NCBI RefSeq assembly: GCF_000717345.1
Contig: NZ_JNZA01000040.1
Location: forward strand, 62,001-126,000
Reading direction: 5' to 3'
DNA from: Streptomyces lydicus
GTDB lineage: Bacteria > Actinomycetota > Actinomycetes > Streptomycetales > Streptomycetaceae
DNA: 64,000 bases
Made by a program: the position numbers and the translations under genes. A model generated the notes under the pieces. That model saw nothing but the letters and a program-made list of their open reading frames with translations, ran no database searches and was not told the origin of the DNA. The first letter of the stretch is position 1. Each line of letters begins with the position of its first letter. Below are positions 37,701 to 44,439 of the stretch, piece after piece.

Positions 37701-37885
37701 CCGTGGTCGTGATCGGCGGTCTGATCACCTCCACCCTCCTCACCCTCCTCCTCGTCCCGACGCTCTACGCGATCATCGAACTCCGCAAGGAGCGCCGGGC
37801 GAAGAAGAAGTCCGCCAAGCGCGCCGCGAAGTCCGGCGCGCAGCCCGAGGAAAGCGACCGCACCCCGGAGCCCGCGGGCGTCTAG
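34712..37885 (+). CDS. RND family efflux transporter (HAE1/SwrC-like)
   Basis: A 1057-residue proton-driven exporter of the AcrB/SwrC group, unusual but regular in actinobacteria. The typical layout is visible: TM1 at the N-terminus (RGLIALMSIVAIAFGAIAIP), a large periplasmic-type loop (about 30-325), TM2-6, a linker, TM7 (about 550), a second large loop (about 570-850) and TM8-12. The charged TM4 motif reads LGALTIAIGRVVDDSIVVLENIKRHL. The tail is a Lys/Glu-rich cytoplasmic stretch. A long Gly/Ala-rich insertion (GAGAAAGGGQSAA) lies in the first loop. No membrane-fusion partner is encoded nearby. The substrate is unknown. Confidence 0.93.
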   Translation: MSWLSRLSLVQRGLIALMSIVAIAFGAIAIPQLKQQLLPSIELPMVSVLAPYQGASPDVVEKQVIEPLEDGVQAVDGIKSVTSTSSEGSGVIMAQFDYGNDSKRLVADVQQAVNRARAKLPKDVDPQVVAGSTDDIPTVVLAVSSTTKDQQTLADQLNRGVVPDLKNIDGVSQVAVDGVQDRIVAVTPDTKKLAAAGLTSQALGQALEAGGTSVPAGSFAEGGRSKTVQVGAGFTSVAQIKDLSIAPAPGAGAAAGGGQSAAPVRLGDVATVKEEPATPTSITRTNGKPSLAVRVTMDQDGSAVAISDAVKDKLTKIRQDLGKGTDVTVVSDQGPAVSKSIDSLTTEGLLGLLMAVIVILVFLLSLRSTLVTAVSIPLSVVITLIVLWTGDLSLNMLTLGALTIAIGRVVDDSIVVLENIKRHLGYGEERREAILAAVKEVSGAITSSTLTTVAVFLPIGVVGGMVGALFGSFSLTVTVALLSSLIVSLTVVPVLSYWFLRAPQIPEGTTADELRRAAEEKETGSPLQRLYVPVLRFATRRRVTSLVIAVVILLGTFGMGPLLKTNFFDQGDQDTLTVKQELKPGTSLGASDAQAKKVEKLLAANDHIDNYQVTVGSSGFMAAFGGGTGANQASYQVKLKDAGDSGKVTDELRASLDKLGPSIGDTTVTAGGGFGNQDLSVVVKAGDADVLKRAAEQVRKAVAGLDHVTDVQSDLAQSVPRISVTPNSKAAEAGYTQATLGGAVAQAVRGTTSGTAVLDDTERDIVIKAAHPATTEAELKDLALPTPAGQVKLGTIATVKTVAGPVQMTRIDGARSATVTAKPTGDNTGAVSAALQSKIDSLKLPDGATAKIGGVSQDQTDAFSSLGLAMLAAVAIVFMLLVGTFRSLIQPLILLVSIPFAATGAIGLLVATGTPLGVPAMIGMLMLIGIVVTNAIVLIDLINQYRAQGYGVVEAVIEGGRHRLRPILMTALATIMALLPMAMSLTGNSGFISQPLAVVVIGGLITSTLLTLLLVPTLYAIIELRKERRAKKKSAKRAAKSGAQPEESDRTPEPAGV

Positions 37886-37905
37886 CCGCCCCCGGTCCGC
37901 CACAC

Positions 37906-37943
37906 GGAGCCCCCGCCGCCGTACCCACGGCAGCGGGGGCTCC
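37906..37943 (+). terminator. Terminator after the RND exporter
   Basis: An 11-bp stem (37906-37916 with 37933-37943) continues inward, after one mismatch, for about 5 more pairs around a 4-base loop. Confidence 0.75.
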
Positions 37944-38079
37944 CGCGTACGCCGGAGGCACCCCGGCGCTCAACTGACCTACCGTCATACGCTTTTCAGT
38001 GGTTTGTCCGGCACAGCGGCATGCGCGCGCCCCGGCCGAGAAGCATGGCCCCTGGTATATGCCGCCCGGGAGGAGAGCG

Positions 38080-38739
38080 ATGACTGTCCCCGCAGCCGCG
38101 AAGGGGGAGCCGGCCGACGTACCGGACGAACTCGCCGAGTTCGTCCGGTACTGCGTGCCGCTCACCGGCTTCGCCGCATTCGACCTACACGCCACCGGCA
38201 TGGCCCGGCTCTATCTGGACACCGCCCGCCACCAGGTGGGGGAGAAGCGGTTCACGACGTTCTGGACCGCGTGGAAGCAGGCCGTCGCCCAGCACAAGGG
38301 CCCCCAGGACCTGTCCCCCGTGCACCAGGAGGTGGCCAGGGCGCTGATCTACCTCTGGTACACCGGCGCCTGGCCGAGGCTGGCCCCCGCCGCCCACGCG
38401 GCCCTCCGCCGCGAGGTCGCCAACGCCGAGTCCGTCGCCTCGCCCAGCGCCTACGTGGAGGGCCTGGTCTGGCGTACGTTCCACGGCCACCCGGCGGGCG
38501 CCAAACCACCGGGCTTCGGTACCTGGGCGGTTCAGCCGCCCGCGCCGCAGAGCGTCGAGCAGCTGCGTACCGGCCTGGGCCTCGCGGACGTCCCGTACCG
38601 CACCGGCCTGACCGACGAGGTCTCCCCGGACGAGATCCCCGGCCGGCTGCTCCCCGGCCCCCGCATCAGCCGCCACATCCCGCCCTCCGCCGTCCCCACC
38701 GCCGACGCCGCCGGCACACCCGAGGAGAGCACCGCATGA
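38080..38739 (+). CDS. FAD-dependent sugar dehydrogenase small-subunit family protein (FAD-SDH)
   Basis: A 219-residue protein resembling the FAD-SDH/gluconate-2-dehydrogenase small-subunit family (PF12318 type). The diagnostic stretches are QEVARALIYLWYTGAWPRL and the C-terminal PSAYVEGLVWRTFHGHPAGAKPPGFGTWAVQPP. No Tat or Sec signal is obvious, unlike many small subunits of this type that have one. The start is ATG 38080, preceded by GGAGGAGAG. Its stop overlaps the start of the GMC oxidoreductase gene (ATGA), so the two subunits are translationally coupled. The substrate is unknown. Confidence 0.8.
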   Translation: MTVPAAAKGEPADVPDELAEFVRYCVPLTGFAAFDLHATGMARLYLDTARHQVGEKRFTTFWTAWKQAVAQHKGPQDLSPVHQEVARALIYLWYTGAWPRLAPAAHAALRREVANAESVASPSAYVEGLVWRTFHGHPAGAKPPGFGTWAVQPPAPQSVEQLRTGLGLADVPYRTGLTDEVSPDEIPGRLLPGPRISRHIPPSAVPTADAAGTPEESTA

Positions 38740-40673
38740 CCGAGACCATCTCCGCGGAGGGCGCCGCCCGCCGCCGCTACGACGCGATCATCGTCGGCGC
38801 CGGCTGGGCCGGCAGCGCCCTCGCCAAGCGCCTCGGCGCCCAGGGCTGGCACGTCCTCGTCCTGGAAGCCGGCAACGGCGGCACCGAGACCTGGCCCGGC
38901 TACCTGGACTCGCTCTCGACCTACTACGCGGCCGTGGCCAAGGTCCCCAACTCCGCCTACCGCCGCAACAAGGCCGCGCCCTACCCCGACGTGCTCGACC
39001 TCGCCCCGGTCCGCGACCCCGAGCCCGGCAGGCCCGAGTTCACCGCCAACGGCTACTTCGTGCAGAACGGCCGCCTCCCGTACGGCACCGACTACCTGCG
39101 CGAACTCGGCGGTGCCGCGATGCACTGGCTGGGCGCCGTCCCCCGGATGCTCCCCGACGACTTCGCCACCGGGACCGTCTACGGCTACGGCCGCGACTGG
39201 CCGTTCACCGCCGAGGAACTCCAGCCCTGGTACGCCGAGGCCGAACGGGAACTCGGCGTCGCCGGCAACGCCGAGGAGCAGAAGGACCTCGGCGTCGTCA
39301 CCGACAGCGCCTACCAGTACCCCATGCACCACATCCCGCAGAGCTACCTCGACGAGCGCTGCCGGACGCTGGACGGCACGACCGTCAACGACAGCGTCGC
39401 CGACGAGGACTACGCGCTGAAGATGTACGGCCTCCCGCAGGCCCGCAACTCCACCCCCAACCCGGCCTACCCGGCCCCCTACCGCATCCAGGGCGCCGTC
39501 GGCATCCCCAACTACGGCGAGCGCTGCGTGGGCAACGCCAGCTGCGTCCCCATCTGCCCCGTGCAGGCCAAGTCGCACCCGCTGCGCCTCCAGGCCGCCT
39601 GGCCCGGCACCGTCACCCTCGCCACCCGCTGCGTGGTCACCCGGGTCCGCAAGGGCCGGGACGCGTACGTCTCCGGCGTCGAGTACCGCACCTACACCGA
39701 CCCCGCCTCACCGGTCAGCCGCTCCTACGTCGCCGAGGCCGATGTCGTCATCCTCGCCGCGCACGCCATCGAGAACGCCCGCCTGCTGCTCTTCTCCGAG
39801 CTGGCCACCGGCAGCGGCCAGGTCGGCCGCAACCTGATGGACCACCCGACGATCCTCAACTGGGCGCTCACCCCCGAGGCCAAGGGACCGATCGGGCCGT
39901 TCCGCGGCCCGGGGCACACCTCCGGCTGGGAGGTCTTCCGCAGCGGATTCGGCCGGAGCGAACGCGCCCCGTTCCGCATCGAGATCGGCAACTGGGGCTG
40001 GGGCTGGGCGACCGGCGCCCCGCTGAGCAACGTCGCCACCGCCCTGGGCCTCGGCGGCACACCGGACGGCAGCGTACGGGACAAGGGCGTCTACGGGCCC
40101 GAGCTGCGCCGGCTGCTCGGCTCCTCCATCGGCCGCCAGCTGCAACTGCAGATCGCCGTGGAGCAGTCCGCCGACGAGAACAACCGCGTCACCATCGACC
40201 CGGCCCGCTACCGCGACGCCATGGGCAACCCCCGCCCCATCCTCACCTACGACCTCGACGAACACGTCCGCAAGGGCCTGTACGCGGCGCGGCTCGTGGC
40301 CCGGCAGATCTTCGGCTTCCTGGAGGCGACGGACTACACCGACCACGCCCCGCGCGACGGCGTCCCCCCGCTGGGCCACTTCGTCCACAGCGGCACCCAC
40401 CTCGCCTACAGCGGCGCGGGCCACGGCGCCGGCACCCACATCATGGGCGACGACGAGACGACGTCCGTGGTGGACCGCGACCAGCGCACCCACGACCATC
40501 CCAACCTCTACGCCGTCGGCTGCGGCAGCATGCCGTCGGTCGGCACCAGCAACCCCACCCTCACGATGATGGCGCTCGCCCTGCGCAGTGCCGCCGAGAT
40601 CCACAAGGACCTCACCGCCGCCCGCCGCCCGGCCCGGCTCCGTACCCCGCAGCACGAGGAGGTCCCGGCGTGA
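38736..40673 (+). CDS. GMC-type FAD oxidoreductase, large subunit
   Basis: A 645-residue flavoprotein. The N-terminal FAD motif is AIIVGAGWAGSALAKRLGAQGWHVLVLEAG, and the GMC C-terminal part is HIMGDDETTSVVDRDQRTHDHPNLYAVGCGSMPSVGTSNPTLTMMALALRSA. A cysteine cluster RCVGNASCVPICPVQAK lies near residue 270, as in gluconate/2-keto-gluconate-type dehydrogenase large subunits. No signal peptide is seen, so the complex is probably cytoplasmic. It is coupled to the small subunit in front (ATGA) and to the ferritin-like gene behind (GTGA). The oxidised substrate cannot be told from sequence. Confidence 0.88.
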   Translation: MTETISAEGAARRRYDAIIVGAGWAGSALAKRLGAQGWHVLVLEAGNGGTETWPGYLDSLSTYYAAVAKVPNSAYRRNKAAPYPDVLDLAPVRDPEPGRPEFTANGYFVQNGRLPYGTDYLRELGGAAMHWLGAVPRMLPDDFATGTVYGYGRDWPFTAEELQPWYAEAERELGVAGNAEEQKDLGVVTDSAYQYPMHHIPQSYLDERCRTLDGTTVNDSVADEDYALKMYGLPQARNSTPNPAYPAPYRIQGAVGIPNYGERCVGNASCVPICPVQAKSHPLRLQAAWPGTVTLATRCVVTRVRKGRDAYVSGVEYRTYTDPASPVSRSYVAEADVVILAAHAIENARLLLFSELATGSGQVGRNLMDHPTILNWALTPEAKGPIGPFRGPGHTSGWEVFRSGFGRSERAPFRIEIGNWGWGWATGAPLSNVATALGLGGTPDGSVRDKGVYGPELRRLLGSSIGRQLQLQIAVEQSADENNRVTIDPARYRDAMGNPRPILTYDLDEHVRKGLYAARLVARQIFGFLEATDYTDHAPRDGVPPLGHFVHSGTHLAYSGAGHGAGTHIMGDDETTSVVDRDQRTHDHPNLYAVGCGSMPSVGTSNPTLTMMALALRSAAEIHKDLTAARRPARLRTPQHEEVPA

Positions 40674-41836
40674 TCACCGCACTCGCCCTGCACGCGAAGG
40701 GGTTCGGCATCCCGACGACGGTCAAGGAGCTGCGGGAGTACCTCCAGGCCGCCCTGGAGGTGGAGCACCTCACCCTCCCCGTCTACATGACCGGCCTGTA
40801 CTCCATCCGTCCCGGCACCAACCGCACCGCCCACTTCGCCATCCGCAGCGTCCTGATGGAGGAGATGCTCCACATGACGCTGGCCGCGAACCTCCTCAAC
40901 GCGGTCGGCGGCACGCCCCGGGTGGGCCGCAAGGAGTTCGTCGCCGAGTACCCCGCGCGCCTGCCGTTCAGCAGCCCCCAGCTGCCGGCCATCGGCCTGC
41001 AGCACTTCTCGCCCGCGGCGCTGAAGACGTTCCTGCTCATCGAACGCCCCCGCAAGATGGCGCCGAACCCGAAGCCGGGCGAGGGCTGGACCTCCATCGG
41101 CCAGTTCTACGACTCCATCCGGCAGGGCCTGGAGCACCTCGTCGCGCAGCACGGCGCGGCCGCGATCTTCACCGGCCGGCCCGAACGCCAGGTGGGCCCC
41201 GAGGACTTCTACAACTCCGGCGGCGAGGTCTTCGCCGTCCATGACCTGAAGTCCGCACAGCTGGCGATCCGCGTGATCAGCGACCAGGGAGAGGGCACCG
41301 ACGGCACGATCTGGGACAGCGACGACCTGATCTTCGGCGAAGCGCGCCAGCTCGCGCACTACTTCCGCTTCAACGAGATCTACACCGGCCGCAGCTACGG
41401 CCCCCACGACACCCCCGACGCCCCGCCCAGCGGCCCGCTGCTGGACGTCACCTGGGACGACGCGTACCCGATCCACGGCGACTCCAAGGTCGCCGACTAC
41501 AAGAAGTACGAGCAGACCAGCGCGGTTTACGGGCACGCCGTCGCCTTCAACACCCGTTACGCGGCGCTGCTCAGCTACCTCCAGTCCGCCTTCGACGGAT
41601 GGCCCCGGGCGATGGCCCTGGCCGTCCCGACGATGCTGGAGCTGCGCGACCGCTCCGAGCAGCTGTACCGCAACCCGCACCCCGACCCGACGCTCGCGGC
41701 CGAGGGCCTCTTCGCCAGCCCCACCTTCGAGGTGGAACAGCCGCAGTTCGAGGCGGTGCGCGACACGGTCGACGAGAACCTCCGGCTCGCCGGTCTGGAG
41801 GCCGGCGAACCGATCGACCTGTCCCTGACCTCGTGA
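40670..41836 (+). CDS. Ferritin-like (VioB/iminophenylpyruvate-dimer-synthase type) protein
   Basis: A 388-residue protein. The N-terminal about 100 residues show a ferritin-like metal-binding pattern: LREYLQAALEVEHLTLPVYMTGLYS and VLMEEMLHMTLAANLLNAVGG, matching the ferritin-like domain found in VioB and in chromopyrrolate-type enzymes (PF12902 type). The rest is a helix-rich region with the conserved-looking AHYFRFNEIYTGRSYG. Such proteins act on or near indole-derived or other aromatic intermediates, but none of the usual tryptophan-oxidase partners is here. The start is GTG 40670 and overlaps the GMC stop by four bases. Confidence 0.78.
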   Translation: MITALALHAKGFGIPTTVKELREYLQAALEVEHLTLPVYMTGLYSIRPGTNRTAHFAIRSVLMEEMLHMTLAANLLNAVGGTPRVGRKEFVAEYPARLPFSSPQLPAIGLQHFSPAALKTFLLIERPRKMAPNPKPGEGWTSIGQFYDSIRQGLEHLVAQHGAAAIFTGRPERQVGPEDFYNSGGEVFAVHDLKSAQLAIRVISDQGEGTDGTIWDSDDLIFGEARQLAHYFRFNEIYTGRSYGPHDTPDAPPSGPLLDVTWDDAYPIHGDSKVADYKKYEQTSAVYGHAVAFNTRYAALLSYLQSAFDGWPRAMALAVPTMLELRDRSEQLYRNPHPDPTLAAEGLFASPTFEVEQPQFEAVRDTVDENLRLAGLEAGEPIDLSLTS

Positions 41837-41840
41837 CACA

Positions 41841-41885
41841 CCGATCGGCCCGTCCCGGCGGGGTGCGCCGGGACGGGCCGATCGG
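41841..41885 (+). terminator. Terminator of the GMC/ferritin-like operon
   Basis: A perfect 20-bp stem (41841-41860 with 41866-41885) with loop GGGTG starts five bases past the stop codon. Confidence 0.85.
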
Positions 41886-42018
41886 ACGATCGGGATCGGG
41901 GGAGCCGGCCGGCCCTGCCGGCCGACGAGGTGGCGGCCGGCCGGGTGACCGGCTCGCGGAATGCGAGGAGTGATGCGAACGTAGCTGTGCGTACTGCTTC
42001 GACGAAAGGCAGGCAACC

Positions 42019-42480
42019 GTGCTCTCCGCACTGGCCGGCAAGGCCGTCCTCGTGCCCGCCGCCGGGCTGGCCCTCACCATGGGCCCGGTGGCCGTTCCGC
42101 CCGTCGGCGCGGACGGCGACACCGGGCTCACCGCCGCCGTCCGGGTGGGCGTCTCCGGCGGGCTCTTCACGGCCAACGTGGGGCTCGTCCAGACGTTCGC
42201 GCGCACCGGTAAGGGCGGGGTCTACTGCGCCACGGTCGAAGGCAAGCCCACCCCGCTGACCGCCCTGCTGGACGCGGACGACCGCTACGGCTTCGGGGTA
42301 CGGGTGAGCTGGGACGCCACCAAGCAGGACTACGTCGTCAACAGCATCCACGGCGACGAGGCGACCGGCGGCAAGGTGTGGAACGCGTACGTCGGCAAGA
42401 CGAAGATCTCGACCGGGCCCTGCGGCACCGCGGTCAAGGACAACGACAAGGTCAGCTGGAAGCTGGAGGCCGCGAGCTGA
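42019..42480 (+). CDS. Small secreted protein, DUF4430/transcobalamin-C-like
   Basis: A 153-residue protein. It begins with a signal-peptide-like stretch (MLSALAGKAVLVPAAGLALTMGPVAVPPVGADG). The C-terminal half shows a pattern like DUF4430/transcobalamin C-terminal domains: LTALLDADDRYGFGVRVSWDATKQDYVVNSI, then KVWNAYVGKTKISTGPCG and KDNDKVSWKLE. Two cysteines (YCATVEG, GPCGTA) could form a disulfide. Function unknown; the domain is used in sticky or ligand-binding surface proteins. The start is GTG 42019, with AAAGGCAGG upstream. Confidence 0.7.
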   Translation: MLSALAGKAVLVPAAGLALTMGPVAVPPVGADGDTGLTAAVRVGVSGGLFTANVGLVQTFARTGKGGVYCATVEGKPTPLTALLDADDRYGFGVRVSWDATKQDYVVNSIHGDEATGGKVWNAYVGKTKISTGPCGTAVKDNDKVSWKLEAAS

Positions 42481-42486
42481 CGCCGG

Positions 42487-42518
42487 GCCCCTGCCGGCGC
42501 CCAGGGCGCGGCAGGGGC
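42487..42518. terminator. Bidirectional hairpin between the secreted protein gene and nadA
   Basis: An outer 9-bp stem (42487-42495 with 42510-42518) encloses a bulged G and a smaller inner GC stem. It lies between convergent genes. Confidence 0.6.
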
Positions 42519-42531
42519 TCCACGGCGGCCC

Positions 42532-43722
42532 CTACGGGAGCGCCAGCATCCGCTCCAGCGCGAGCTTCGCGAAGTGCTCGGTCTCCTTGTCGACCTCGAT
42601 GCGGTTGACGACCTTGCCGGCCGCCAGCGACTCCAGCGTCCACACCAGGTGGGGGAGGTCGATGCGGTTCATCGTCGAGCAGAAGCAGACCGTCTTGTCG
42701 AGGAAGACGATCTCCTTGTCCTCCGCCGCGAAGCGGTTCGCCAGCCGGCGGACGAGGTTCAGCTCCGTGCCGATGGCCCACTTCGAGCCGCGCGGGGCGG
42801 CCTCCAGGGCCTTGATGATGTACTCCGTCGAGCCGACGTGGTCCGCCGCCGCCACGACCTCGTGCTTGCACTCGGGGTGGACCAGGACGTTCACGTCCGG
42901 GATGCGCGCGCGGACGTCGTTCACCGAGTCCAGCGAGAAGCGGCCGTGCACCGAGCAGTGCCCGCGCCAGAGGATCATGCGGGCGTCCCGCAGCTGCTCG
43001 GCGGTCAGGCCGCCGTTCGGCTTGTGCGGGTTGTAGACCACGCAGTCGTCCAGGGACATGCCCATGTCCCGGACGGCGGTGTTGCGGCCCAGGTGCTGGT
43101 CGGGCAGGAACAGCACCTTCGCGTCGCCGGCCGGCCGCTGCTCGAAGGCCCAGTCCAGCGCACGCTTGGCGTTGGAGGAGGTGCAGATCGTGCCGCCGTG
43201 CCGGCCGGTGAACGCCTTGATGTCGGCCGAGGAGTTCATGTACGAGACCGGCACGACCTGGTCGGCTATGCCGGCCTCGGTCAGCACGTCCCAGCACTCG
43301 GCGACCTGCTCGGCGGTCGCCATGTCGGCCATCGAGCAGCCGGCGGCGAGGTCGGGGAGGATGACCTGCTGGCCGTCGCCGGTGAGGATGTCCGCGGACT
43401 CGGCCATGAAGTGCACGCCGCAGAAGACGATGTACTCCGCGTCCGGGCGGGCGGCGGCGTCCCGCGCGAGCTTGAAGGAGTCGCCGGTGACATCGGCGAA
43501 CTCGATGACCTCGTCGCGCTGGTAGTGGTGCCCCAGGATGAAGACCTTGTCCCCGAGCTTCGCCTTGGCCGCGCGGGCCCGCTCGACGAGGTCGGGGTCC
43601 GACGGGGCCGGCAGGTCGCCGGGACAGTCCACGCCGCGCTCGCTCCTGGGGTCGGCCTCACGGCCGAGGAGGAGCAGCGCCAGCGGGGTCGGCTGGACGT
43701 CCAGGGGCTGGGCGGTGGTCAC
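42532..43722 (-). CDS. nadA: Quinolinate synthase
   Basis: Condenses iminoaspartate with dihydroxyacetone phosphate to quinolinate for NAD synthesis, using a 4Fe-4S cluster. The 396-residue protein has the motifs LGHHYQRDEVIEFADVTGDSFKLA, FCGVHFMAESADIL, the cluster cysteine in AAGCSMADM, and HPECKHEV with a second cluster cysteine; the third lies in KTVCFCSTMNRIDL. The start is the GTG at 43722 (VTTAQPLDV), with AGAGGG about 8 bases upstream. nadB and nadC are not adjacent. It is divergent from erpA. Confidence 0.96.
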   Translation of the reverse strand: MTTAQPLDVQPTPLALLLLGREADPRSERGVDCPGDLPAPSDPDLVERARAAKAKLGDKVFILGHHYQRDEVIEFADVTGDSFKLARDAAARPDAEYIVFCGVHFMAESADILTGDGQQVILPDLAAGCSMADMATAEQVAECWDVLTEAGIADQVVPVSYMNSSADIKAFTGRHGGTICTSSNAKRALDWAFEQRPAGDAKVLFLPDQHLGRNTAVRDMGMSLDDCVVYNPHKPNGGLTAEQLRDARMILWRGHCSVHGRFSLDSVNDVRARIPDVNVLVHPECKHEVVAAADHVGSTEYIIKALEAAPRGSKWAIGTELNLVRRLANRFAAEDKEIVFLDKTVCFCSTMNRIDLPHLVWTLESLAAGKVVNRIEVDKETEHFAKLALERMLALP

Positions 43723-43788
43723 AACACGCACCCTCTCTTTTCTGCAGACGGCTCTTGATGCAGCCTTTTCGTCTATTTGACGCTATCT

Positions 43789-43794
43789 ATCATA
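43789..43794 (-). promoter_or_regulatory. Probable -10 element of nadA
   Basis: On the minus strand this reads TATGAT, 67 bases upstream of the nadA start, in an unusually A/T-rich patch (43775-43830). The upstream half contains TGACG repeated three times (near 43778, 43814 and 43838), possible operator parts. No clear -35 is seen. Confidence 0.35.
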
Positions 43795-43996
43795 GCTGCT
43801 TCACGTCACTTTGACGATGGCCATAGTGTCGATGTGACGCATCAGCACTCCGCCATGTGCCGTGGGCCACCGGTCCCCGGCCGGCGGTGTGCGAGCATGA
43901 AGGAGTAGCGCCCGGTCGGAATTAATCCGGGGCGACGCCGGTTGCAGCTTGTTGCATCCGATGACAAGCGGTCCGTACAACCCGGGAGAGATGTAG

Positions 43997-44353
43997 ATGA
44001 GCGTGCAGGACGAGAAGACCACCGTCAGTGACGGCATCATCCTGTCCGACGCGGCCGCGTCGAAGGTCAAGAGCCTGCTGGAGCAGGAGGGCCGGGACGA
44101 CCTCGCGCTGCGGGTGGCCGTTCAGCCCGGTGGCTGCTCCGGTCTGCGCTACCAGCTCTTCTTCGACGAGCGTTCGCTCGACGGCGATGTGGTCAAGGAC
44201 TTCGACGGCGTCAAGGTCGTCACCGACCGGATGAGCGCCCCCTACCTGGGCGGTGCCTCCATCGACTTCGTCGACACCATCGAGAAGCAGGGCTTCACGA
44301 TCGACAACCCGAACGCCAGCGGCTCCTGCGCCTGCGGCGACTCCTTCAGCTAA
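43997..44353 (+). CDS. erpA: Iron-sulfur cluster insertion protein (A-type carrier)
   Basis: Delivers Fe-S clusters to apo-proteins. The 118-residue protein has the HesB/IscA fold with the three conserved cysteines: GGCSGLRYQLFF and the C-terminal pair in NASGSCACGDSF. The N-terminal 15 residues are extra. ATG 43997 is preceded by GGGAGAGATG. It is divergent from nadA, itself a 4Fe-4S enzyme. Confidence 0.95.
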   Translation: MSVQDEKTTVSDGIILSDAAASKVKSLLEQEGRDDLALRVAVQPGGCSGLRYQLFFDERSLDGDVVKDFDGVKVVTDRMSAPYLGGASIDFVDTIEKQGFTIDNPNASGSCACGDSFS

Positions 44354-44376
44354 GGGTCGCGGGCCGACGAGCACAC

Positions 44377-44420
44377 ACGCCGAAGGCGGCGCCCCCGAGT
44401 GGGGGCGCCGCCTTCGGCGT
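44377..44420. terminator. Bidirectional terminator, perfect 20-bp stem
   Basis: Arms 44377-44396 and 44401-44420 are perfectly complementary with loop GAGT. It lies between convergent erpA and the membrane-anchored protein gene. Confidence 0.88.
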
Positions 44421-44439
44421 AGCGGCCTGCCGGACGCCG

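Noticed and set aside
34493..37903. A 1136-codon open frame on the minus strand over the RND exporter
   Set aside because: It is a shadow of a clear exporter gene: extreme GC3 keeps antisense frames open, and its product is a low-complexity Gly/Asp/Val/Arg run with no motif.
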